Shown one piece after another: positions 55,212-62,364 of a stretch of DNA of 64,000 bases. Position numbers and translations under genes: made by a program. The stretch comes from Arthrobacter antibioticus. GTDB lineage: Bacteria; Actinomycetota; Actinomycetes; Actinomycetales; Micrococcaceae. Within the stretch, counting starts at the first letter, position 1, and every line of letters starts with the position of its first letter. The notes beneath the pieces were generated by a model. It worked only from the letters and a program-made list of their open reading frames with translations. It searched no databases and was not told where the DNA came from. The DNA lies in assembly GCF_030063205.1 (NCBI RefSeq), contig NZ_JASISQ010000005.1:124001-188000 (forward strand). The letters run 5' to 3'.

Positions 55212-55733
55212 ATGAGCGAACACCACATTAAACGGCTGATCCTGATGCGCCATGCGAAGGCGGCATTCCCGCTCGGTGTGGAGGATCATGACAGGCCACT
55301 GGCACAGCGTGGCCACACTGAAGCACCATTGGCGGGTAAATGGCTCGTTGACCATGAGGTGGAACCGGATTTTATCCTGTGTTCCTCGGCTCTGCGCACT
55401 AGACAGACCTGCACGTGGGTATGCCAGCAACTAGGCGATAAGGCCCCAACGCCTAAGTTGGAGAGCGGACTTTACGCTGCCGGAGCCACGCAGATGCTCT
55501 CTGTTATCAACCACGTCCCGGAAACCGTGAAGACTCTCATGGTGATCAGCCACATGCCAGGTATCCAATCGCTGGCCCTGCGGTTGGCTTCGCGTGAATC
55601 AGACCAGGACGCGTACATGGACCTGGCCTCCGGGTTTCCCACCAGCGCTTTCGCCGTTTTTGAACAGGCGGGGGACTGGGCCACCCTAGATGGGCAGGAC
55701 GCTCTGCTGAAAAACTTTGTGGTGCCCCGGTAG
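55212..55733 (+). CDS. sixA: SixA-type phosphohistidine phosphatase
   Basis: 173 residues of the histidine-phosphatase superfamily: N-terminal RHG motif LILMRHAKAAFP with catalytic His, Arg in LCSSALRTRQTC, and second His in MVISHMPGIQSL. It removes phosphate from phosphohistidine domains or small substrates. ATG at 55212 is used rather than a GTG at 55206. Convergent with the YhgE gene. Confidence 0.88.
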   Translation: MSEHHIKRLILMRHAKAAFPLGVEDHDRPLAQRGHTEAPLAGKWLVDHEVEPDFILCSSALRTRQTCTWVCQQLGDKAPTPKLESGLYAAGATQMLSVINHVPETVKTLMVISHMPGIQSLALRLASRESDQDAYMDLASGFPTSAFAVFEQAGDWATLDGQDALLKNFVVPR

Positions 55734-55754
55734 ATCTGGATTGCCCGGGCTGGA

Positions 55755-57791
55755 TCAGGCCTCGATTTCTGGCATGAGAGTCTTCAAGGTCCATGTCTTC
55801 TTTTTATGTACTGCTGCCCAAGCAAAGAAGAACCCGAGCGCCATGTAGCCCAGCAGCCCCAGAGTTATTGGCACAAGAGGGGCCAGCTCCGCACCGTAAA
55901 TCAGATGCCGCATCCCCTCCACCACGTGACCCATGGGCAGAATCTGATGCATGATGTGCAGTGGCTCGGGGGTGGTCTGCCACGGGAAAGTACCCCCGGA
56001 TGAGACCAGCTGGAGCACCAACAGGATCAGCACAACAAATTTACCTGGGGTGCCCAACAACGCCACAATGCCCTGAATCAGCGCTGTAAATGCCAGTGAC
56101 GCCAACAGTAACAACCCCAATGTCAGCCAAGGATGACTGGGCGCCAGGCCCAAACCAAAGTACACCACGGCATAAAGCAGCAGCGCCTGCACCGTGGCGA
56201 CAGTGGCAAACGGTAACCAGCCGCCCACGGCAATCTTCCACGATGGGGCGTTGGATGCCAACGCCCGCACCGTTAGCGGCCGCATGACCTGCACCAACAT
56301 GAACGCCCCAATCCACAAGGCCAGAACCAGGAAGAACGGGGCAAGCCCGGCTCCGTAGTTGGCCGCTTGGGCTTGGGAAACCGAGTTAACCCGGATGGGA
56401 TCGGTAATAACCCCTGCCGCATTTTCCTTCTCCTTGTCATTGGGATCCGGCACCGAACCGGCCCCGTTTCGCAATTGGGTGGATAACTCCGATGCCCCTG
56501 CCGCCAGTTTGCTGGAACCGGCGGCCAGGTCCTCTGCACCTGTGTCAAGCTTTTTTGCCCCTGCAGCCAGTTGCGCGGCGCCGTCCTGGGCCGAGAGCTG
56601 TCCTTGAGCCAAAGTGGTTGCACCACTGGAAAGCTTCCCCGCGCCGCCATGGGCCTGACCAATGGCGGCGGACAGGGCAGGTGTGGCCCCGGCCAACTTC
56701 GCTGCCCCGTCGGCAACAGCCGAAGAACCGTCAGCCAATTTTTGGATGTCGGCGGCATCGGTCGTGAGTTGCTTTTTCAGATCCGTGACCGAGGTGCTCG
56801 TGGCGGAGGATTCCAGGGCAGTACGGAGCTTCGCTGCCTGTTCCTTGGTGAGCACACCGTCGGCGACTGCCTGAGCGAGCTTGTCATTGATGGCCGCGGT
56901 GGCGGCGTCATCGAGCTTTTCCGCTGTTCCGATGGCACTTTGCACTTTAGTGTTTAATGCTGTGTTCCCCTCGGAAACGGCCGCTGCGCCGGCGGATAGC
57001 TTCTGTGTATCTGCCGGCAGGTTTGAGGTTTTAGTTTCTAGTTCCCCAAGCCCTTTATCCAGGGCTGCGGCCCCGGTCTGAAGTTCCGTAGTGCCAGCCA
57101 CCAGCTTTTTCTGCCCGGCTACTAAGCCGTTGGCGCCGGCGAGTAGCTCTGCGGTGCCAGTTTTAAGCGTGGCCACTGCCTTGTCCAACGTGGCGGCGCC
57201 CTCGGCCAGCTGTTGGGCGCCATCTGCAGCCTTTACCAGCTGAGAATGGATGGTGCCATAACCGGTCAGCAATGAATTGGCGGTCTGTTCGCCCACCTGC
57301 TGCGCAACTGAGGCATGAACCTGCGTGGCTACCTTGTCCACGATGGATGTCAGCAGGTAATTATTGGCATCATTGGTGGTCACACTCATGATGGCCTGAG
57401 TGGCCGAATCAAAGTTCTCCGGAGACACGAGGTTGGCTGAAAAGTCCTGTGGAATTGTCAAAGCAAACGCAAACTCCCCACTCTTCACCCCGTCATTGGC
57501 TTCCTGTGGGCTAGAAACAAGCTGCCAGTTGAATTTATGACCCTCAACTAAGTTCTTCGCCACGTCTTGGCCAACATGGAGTTCCTTGCCATCCTTGCTG
57601 ACGGCTCCCTCATCCTGAACCACGACGGCGGCCTTGAGTTGGTCGAGGTTGCCGTACGGGTCCCAATTCGCATAGAGATACACGGCACCGTAGAGAAGCG
57701 GAACCATCACCATTGCCACAATGGTGAGCTTTGGCAGGATTCCACCGGTCATGCGCTTGAGTTCGGATAGTGCCAATCGGAAGACTGTCAT
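55755..57791 (-). CDS. YhgE/Pip-type ABC-2-like membrane protein
   Basis: 678 residues: an N-terminal membrane helix (about 18-37), a ~470-residue extracytoplasmic region with long heptad-like repeats (LSAGAAAVSEGNTAL, KLAAGASELSTQL), and about six C-terminal helices. YhgE/Pip proteins are ABC-2-type permease relatives, including a phage-infection receptor. ATG at 57791 follows GGATGGGG and overlaps the stop of the ATPase-like gene (ATGA); the frame continues to 57992 in the neighbour. Confidence 0.9.
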   Translation of the reverse strand: MTVFRLALSELKRMTGGILPKLTIVAMVMVPLLYGAVYLYANWDPYGNLDQLKAAVVVQDEGAVSKDGKELHVGQDVAKNLVEGHKFNWQLVSSPQEANDGVKSGEFAFALTIPQDFSANLVSPENFDSATQAIMSVTTNDANNYLLTSIVDKVATQVHASVAQQVGEQTANSLLTGYGTIHSQLVKAADGAQQLAEGAATLDKAVATLKTGTAELLAGANGLVAGQKKLVAGTTELQTGAAALDKGLGELETKTSNLPADTQKLSAGAAAVSEGNTALNTKVQSAIGTAEKLDDAATAAINDKLAQAVADGVLTKEQAAKLRTALESSATSTSVTDLKKQLTTDAADIQKLADGSSAVADGAAKLAGATPALSAAIGQAHGGAGKLSSGATTLAQGQLSAQDGAAQLAAGAKKLDTGAEDLAAGSSKLAAGASELSTQLRNGAGSVPDPNDKEKENAAGVITDPIRVNSVSQAQAANYGAGLAPFFLVLALWIGAFMLVQVMRPLTVRALASNAPSWKIAVGGWLPFATVATVQALLLYAVVYFGLGLAPSHPWLTLGLLLLASLAFTALIQGIVALLGTPGKFVVLILLVLQLVSSGGTFPWQTTPEPLHIMHQILPMGHVVEGMRHLIYGAELAPLVPITLGLLGYMALGFFFAWAAVHKKKTWTLKTLMPEIEA

Positions 57792-58612
57792 TTTTCCCCA
57801 TCCTCTTCCTTGAATTCTTCTCCAACGGGTGCTGTTTGTAACTGTGCTGGTGCTGGGCTCGCTTCCGCTACGGGGCTGTCCTCCACCGCGGGGCTGTCCT
57901 CCACCGCTGTGTTGTTCTCCGCTATGGGGTTGTCCTCGGGCGGGGGTGGAGGGGCCAGGGCATTTCCGGCAACTTCCGTGGCCCCGCACCATTCCGCCGG
58001 GATGCGGCTCACTACGGCCACTACAATCAATGGGCGAGGATTATCGCCTTCATCATTGACTGTGTGGGGGCCCAGCGATCCCGCAGCCAGCCGTTCCAAG
58101 AGGGGCAACCAATTTTCGGCTTCCGCTGTGTGGCGGTCAGGGGAGTCCACCACCATCAGGTCCACCTCACGATTGGCCAACGCCAATTCAAGTTGCAGGT
58201 GCAGCAAACGGACCGAGTGAACTTCTTCAACCCACATTTTTGAAATATCCCGGAAGCCGTTTTTCACCAGCCACTCTGTTGGACGGGTTCGGTCACGGAA
58301 TTTCAGCGGCACTAGCGCCAAATCCTCGGCTGCCAGGGACCGGACGGTGAGGTGATGTTCGGGTGCGTTGATATCTGGTGCGTCCACGATGGCGCTGCGA
58401 CGGCGCAGAGCGGCCAAGGAACCGTCGTGGCCCAGAACCACAGATCCGGTGGTGGGCTTCATCCGCCCCGTTAACGCCAGAGCCAGTGCTGTGCGCCTCT
58501 CCGGCCCGTCAGCCTGGACCAGCAAGACCTCACCCCGATGTGCTTCCAAGGTTGTGGCCGGAAGTAGTACGTGCCTTCTGCCGTTGATGTGTAACTTCTT
58601 GGTAGTGAGCAT
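57788..58612 (-). CDS. Degenerate ABC-type ATPase-like protein
   Basis: 274 residues with the outline of an ABC nucleotide-binding domain but dead motifs. The P-loop reads GPERRTALALALTG (no GK-S/T), Walker B ends VVDSPDR (no catalytic Glu), and the LSGGQ site is SVRLLHLQLELALA. The last ~60 residues are Pro- and acidic-rich (PPPPPEDNPIAENN, AVEDSP repeats). ATG at 58612 follows AAAGGAAC. It is coupled to the YhgE/Pip gene by ATGA, so it probably acts as a non-hydrolysing partner. Confidence 0.75.
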   Translation of the reverse strand: MLTTKKLHINGRRHVLLPATTLEAHRGEVLLVQADGPERRTALALALTGRMKPTTGSVVLGHDGSLAALRRRSAIVDAPDINAPEHHLTVRSLAAEDLALVPLKFRDRTRPTEWLVKNGFRDISKMWVEEVHSVRLLHLQLELALANREVDLMVVDSPDRHTAEAENWLPLLERLAAGSLGPHTVNDEGDNPRPLIVVAVVSRIPAEWCGATEVAGNALAPPPPPEDNPIAENNTAVEDSPAVEDSPVAEASPAPAQLQTAPVGEEFKEEDGEK

Positions 58613-58743
58613 GCGAAAGTTCCTTTGGCAGCGAGGTGAGAGTGACAAAAATATCAGCACCAAACCGTCCGCGCAAAGTACGGATCTGTTCTCCCTTACT
58701 CTGCCATGGGATCAACCACAGCGGCACCTCAAGGGAGCGAGCA

Positions 58744-58785
58744 AAGGCCCCCTCCGCCGTCGAACAGGACGTCAGAAGGGGCCTA
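58744..58785 (-). terminator. Terminator of the nan gene run
   Basis: Arms AGGCCCC (58745-58751) and GGGGCCT (58778-58784). On the minus strand the stem ends in GGGGGCCTTTGC, 14 bp past the nanE stop at 58798. Confidence 0.65.
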
Positions 58786-58797
58786 GGAAGTGAGAGT

Positions 58798-59484
58798 CTA
58801 GTGTTCCAACGCCGCCTTGAACCAGCTGGTGATGGTTGTGGGGTGCGTGATGGCAGTACCAACAACCACCGCGAATGCGCCAGCATCCATAGCTGCGCGG
58901 GCTTGGGCGGGCGAGTGGATGCGGCCCTCAGCGATCAGGGGCCTGCCCAGCTGTGCGGCGGCAATAGCAGCGATGAGTTCGAGGTCCGGGCCATCCGTCT
59001 TGGCACGTTCGCCGGAATAACCCGCCAATGTGGTGCCGATCAGGTCAGCTCCGGACTCGACAGCCGCAACAACGTCATCAAAAGAACCACAATCGGCCAT
59101 GACCAGGGCGTTGGAATCGGCGTGGATCCCGGCGATAGTCTCTGCCAAGGTGAGCCCATCCGGACGCGGACGGCGGGTGCCATCAATGGCAACGATGTGG
59201 GCCCCTGCATTGGCACAGGCCAGGGCGTGGCGCAGCGTTGGGGTGATAAAAACGCCCTCATGGCCGTCCTTCCACAACCCAATGATGGGAACCTCAACGG
59301 CTGCGCGGGCAAACTGGATGTCCGCAATACCCTGGACCCGGATAGCGGCCGCTCCGCCGGTAACCGCCGACGCCGCCACCTGGGCCATGGTGCGTGGGTC
59401 ACGCATGGGTTCGCCGGGGTAGGCCTGTGCAGAAACAACAAGCTGCCCGGCGAGCCCAGAAAGATCGGTTAATTTAAGCGTCAC
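58798..59484 (-). CDS. nanE: N-acetylmannosamine-6-phosphate 2-epimerase
   Basis: A 228-residue TIM-barrel epimerase converting ManNAc-6-P to GlcNAc-6-P. Motifs: AAIRVQGIADI, IGLWKDGHEGVFITPT, GTRRPRPDG and the C-terminal GAFAVVVGTAITHP, all of the NanE family. GTG start at 59484 follows AGGAG by 5 bases. It is preceded by nanK (28 bp), giving the enzyme order lyase, kinase, epimerase. Confidence 0.94.
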   Translation of the reverse strand: MTLKLTDLSGLAGQLVVSAQAYPGEPMRDPRTMAQVAASAVTGGAAAIRVQGIADIQFARAAVEVPIIGLWKDGHEGVFITPTLRHALACANAGAHIVAIDGTRRPRPDGLTLAETIAGIHADSNALVMADCGSFDDVVAAVESGADLIGTTLAGYSGERAKTDGPDLELIAAIAAAQLGRPLIAEGRIHSPAQARAAMDAGAFAVVVGTAITHPTTITSWFKAALEH

Positions 59485-59512
59485 TGTGACTCCTGTGAAT
59501 GGATGGAACTAT

Positions 59513-60445
59513 CTAACGGGTGAGAACAAGAGAAGCTGCGCCGATAATTGCCCCTGCAGTGCCCAGGGATGCTTTGCGCACCGAAACGTGAGCCAGGGGA
59601 GCGAGTAATTCCGCACGCAGGGCGCACTCCATGCCCTGCCACCAAAGATCGCCCGCATCGGCTAGACCACCAGAGATCACCACGGTGGCAGGGTCAAGGA
59701 TGTTAATCAAACCACCAACCGCTTGACCGGCGGCAGTGGCGGCCACGGCGATGACCTGCAAGGCAAGTTCGTCACCGGCCCGGGCGCAGACAAACACCGC
59801 TTTTGTGTCTTTCAGTTCCGTGCTGCCACCTGCACGCAGGTAAGCGCTGTGGATGGCAGGCCCGGAAGCGATCGCCTCCACATGGCCACGATGGCCGCAG
59901 GAACATGGCAGCTCGATGCCGTTATGGACGGCCAGCGGCGAGGCAAAGTGGCCCATGTGACCGCCAACAAAATGATGACCCAGCAAAGGCTGTCCATTCA
60001 CCACAAAGCTGCCGCCCACACCCGTGCCAAACGCCACTATTAAAGCTGTGGGTTCCCCAGATCCGGCGCCATACAGAGCCTCGCCCAGTGCGTGGGCGTG
60101 GACATCATTGACAACGGCGCAAGGCAGTCCCAACCGTTCGGTCAGACCGGCAGTGATGGCAGTACCTGCCCAGCCTGCAATGGCATCGGTGGCTGAAATG
60201 ACGGTGCCTTTGGTGGCGTTGATGACGCCGGCTGAGCCAACACCCACAGCATCGATGCTGATTCCGGCGGCGGTGGCCCGGACTACAAGGGAACGGACCA
60301 ACAGTGCGGTGGAATCAAGAATGGCTGTGCCGCCCTGGCGATTGAGAGTGGGGATCTGATCGGTGAATAGCACCGAGCCGTCCTCGCCAACCACCCCGGC
60401 TGCCGTTTTGGTCCCGCCCAGGTCAACGCCAATTACGTACCGCAT
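59513..60445 (-). CDS. nanK: ROK-family kinase (N-acetylmannosamine kinase)
   Basis: 310 residues. The phosphate-binding motif GVDLGGTKTA is at the N-terminus, and the zinc-binding ROK motif is CSCGHRGHVEA, where the last Cys of the usual CxCGxxGCxE is His. It phosphorylates ManNAc in the pathway set by nanE and the lyase; other hexosamine kinases have the same fold. ATG at 60445 follows AAGGAATATGC; the longer frame to 60502 is unlikely. Confidence 0.9.
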   Translation of the reverse strand: MRYVIGVDLGGTKTAAGVVGEDGSVLFTDQIPTLNRQGGTAILDSTALLVRSLVVRATAAGISIDAVGVGSAGVINATKGTVISATDAIAGWAGTAITAGLTERLGLPCAVVNDVHAHALGEALYGAGSGEPTALIVAFGTGVGGSFVVNGQPLLGHHFVGGHMGHFASPLAVHNGIELPCSCGHRGHVEAIASGPAIHSAYLRAGGSTELKDTKAVFVCARAGDELALQVIAVAATAAGQAVGGLINILDPATVVISGGLADAGDLWWQGMECALRAELLAPLAHVSVRKASLGTAGAIIGAASLVLTR

Positions 60446-60477
60446 GCATATTCCTTCAAATTTTAGCCAAAAACGAA

Positions 60478-60561
60478 CGCTCCCCAACCTGGTTGGGCCC
60501 ACGCTCGCGAGGGGCTCACACCCGCGAGGGGCTCACACCCGAGGTACGAGGTTGGGGAGCG
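60478..60561. repeat. Large hairpin containing two 17-bp direct repeats
   Basis: Exact 13-bp arms CGCTCCCCAACCT (60478-60490) and AGGTTGGGGAGCG (60549-60561). In the loop are two perfect copies of GCGAGGGGCTCACACCC (60507-60523, 60524-60540) and a small CCCAACC/GGTTGGG dyad. It separates the lyase gene from nanK. Confidence 0.85.
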
Positions 60562-60569
60562 GGTGGGGA

Positions 60570-61499
60570 CTAGATCAAGCCGGTGCGCTCAAGGATAACC
60601 TTGATCGCGGCCGTCTCGTCCTCGTCCAGGGAGAGCATGGGGGCGCTCATGACGTTGGTTTTGATAACACCCATCAGCATCAGCGCAGTCTTGAATGCGC
60701 CCAAACCTGCAGCGTTTCCGGAAACGCGGCCAGCCTTTGGAGTGTAGACAATGTTGAAGATATCCGCGATGCTGTCCTGCTGCGCAGCAACACCGGCCCA
60801 GTCGCCAGCAACGCTGAGATCGTACAGGCGGCGGTAAGCGGCGGGTGCCACGTTACCCAAGCCCGGCACAATGCCCTGTGCCCCACCCAGCAGCGCACCA
60901 TCAACAACAACTTCGTGGCCGGTGAAGATGTCAAAGTTGGGGATGTCGCGGGCAGCGATGAGCAGCTGGCGGAAGGAAACATCGTCACCTGAGGAGTCCT
61001 TGACACCAGCAATGACACCTTCGCGTCCCAGCTCAACGAGGAGGTCAGTGGGCATCTTGAAGTGTGTGCGCACAGGGACGTCGTAGGCGAAAACGGGGAC
61101 GTCAACACTGGCGGCGATCGCACGGAAGTGGCGGCCGTTCTCTTCAGCATTGCTGATGGCGTAGTACTGGCTGGTTGCCACGAGGCCATCGGCACCCAAA
61201 GAAACCATACGAGCGCTTTCTTCAATGACACGGTTGGTTGTCTGCTCCACGGCGCCCACCAACAGCGGTACTTGACCGGCGTTAACGCCGGCAATAGTGG
61301 TCAAAACAGTATCGCGTTCGGTGTTGGTCATGTGGGTGACCTCCCCGGAAGAACCGTTGACAAACAGACCGGATACGCCGCCGTCGAGCAGGTGACGGGT
61401 GAGGTTCTCTAGCGAGGGGACGTCAATGGCGCCATCAGCTGTGCGGGGGGTGCAGACGGGCGGGATGACACCCTGGAAACGGGTTGCGACGGTAGTCAC
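60570..61499 (-). CDS. nanA: DHDPS/NAL-family lyase, probably N-acetylneuraminate lyase
   Basis: A 309-residue class I aldolase. Schiff-base Lys167 is in AGVKDSSGD, Tyr139 in FAYDVP, and the carboxylate-binding loop is NGSSGE (48-53). The family includes dihydrodipicolinate synthases; nanE and nanK next door favour sialic-acid cleavage to ManNAc and pyruvate. GTG at 61499 follows GGAG by 8 bases; the longer frame (to 61694) is inside the ABC gene. Confidence 0.82.
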   Translation of the reverse strand: MTTVATRFQGVIPPVCTPRTADGAIDVPSLENLTRHLLDGGVSGLFVNGSSGEVTHMTNTERDTVLTTIAGVNAGQVPLLVGAVEQTTNRVIEESARMVSLGADGLVATSQYYAISNAEENGRHFRAIAASVDVPVFAYDVPVRTHFKMPTDLLVELGREGVIAGVKDSSGDDVSFRQLLIAARDIPNFDIFTGHEVVVDGALLGGAQGIVPGLGNVAPAAYRRLYDLSVAGDWAGVAAQQDSIADIFNIVYTPKAGRVSGNAAGLGAFKTALMLMGVIKTNVMSAPMLSLDEDETAAIKVILERTGLI

Positions 61500-61536
61500 G
61501 TGAATTGCTCCAAAATTGTATTGATTATAGGGAAAA

Positions 61537-62364
61537 TTAGATGTGCAGAAGTGACGGCGCAGCGCCGAGAAGCTTCTTCGTGTAATCGTTGGTGGGATGA
61601 TCGAAAATCTGCTCAGCTGCGCCTTGCTCCACGATCTTGCCGAAGTACATGACGCAGATACGGTCTGAGACGTAGCGGACCGTCTGGATGTCATGGCTAA
61701 TGAAAACCATGCCCAGGTTCAGTTCCTTCTTCAGATCCGAGAGCAGATTCAATACCTGGGCGCGGACGGAAACATCCAGCGCAGAAGTGGGTTCATCGGC
61801 CACGATGATGTCCGGACCCAGTGCCAGTGCGCGAGCGATCGCTACGCGCTGGCGCTGGCCGCCGGAAACCTGCGACGGCGTGACCTCGGCTGCCGATTGC
61901 GGCAAGCCCACCAGCGATAACAGCTCACGGATTTTGGCCAGGCGCGATGCACCATTGCCAATACCGTGAACAGCCAGCGGATCAAGAAGAATATCCTGGA
62001 TGGTCATGCGTGGGTTCAGTGCTGTGGATGGGTCTTGGAAGACCACGGACACGGAACGACCAAAATCCTTGCGCATGGCTGCATTGCGTTTAATGGCAGG
62101 CTTTCCGCGGAACAACACCTGCCCGGATGTGGGAGGCTGCAAGCCAACCAGCACCGATGCAAGAGTTGACTTCCCGCAACCGGACTCGCCCACAATACCC
62201 ACAGTTTCACCACGGCTGATGCTGAAGTCCACACCATCAACGGCCCTGACATAGCTAGGGTGGAACAGCCCGCCGGAACGGGTCCGGTGGTGGACGTGCA
62301 AGTCCTTGAGCTCAATCACTGGAGCGTGTGCCCCGATGGCTTCCCCTGTTGTGTGCTTGCTCAT
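61537..62364 (-). CDS. Peptide/oligosaccharide ABC transporter ATPase (OppF-like)
   Basis: 275 residues: Walker A GESGCGKST, signature VSGGQRQRVAIARAL, Walker B IIVADEPTSALD, His switch FISHD, and the Opp-type C-terminal extension (HPTNDYTKKLLGAAPSL). ATG at 62364 overlaps the previous stop by ATGA. With the nan enzymes downstream, it may import sialic acid or a sialylated glycan (inference). Confidence 0.93.
   Translation of the reverse strand: MSKHTTGEAIGAHAPVIELKDLHVHHRTRSGGLFHPSYVRAVDGVDFSISRGETVGIVGESGCGKSTLASVLVGLQPPTSGQVLFRGKPAIKRNAAMRKDFGRSVSVVFQDPSTALNPRMTIQDILLDPLAVHGIGNGASRLAKIRELLSLVGLPQSAAEVTPSQVSGGQRQRVAIARALALGPDIIVADEPTSALDVSVRAQVLNLLSDLKKELNLGMVFISHDIQTVRYVSDRICVMYFGKIVEQGAAEQIFDHPTNDYTKKLLGAAPSLLHI

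Noticed and set aside
60507-60540. CRISPR-like repeats
   Set aside because: Only two contiguous 17-mers with no spacers, inside a hairpin loop, and no cas genes.
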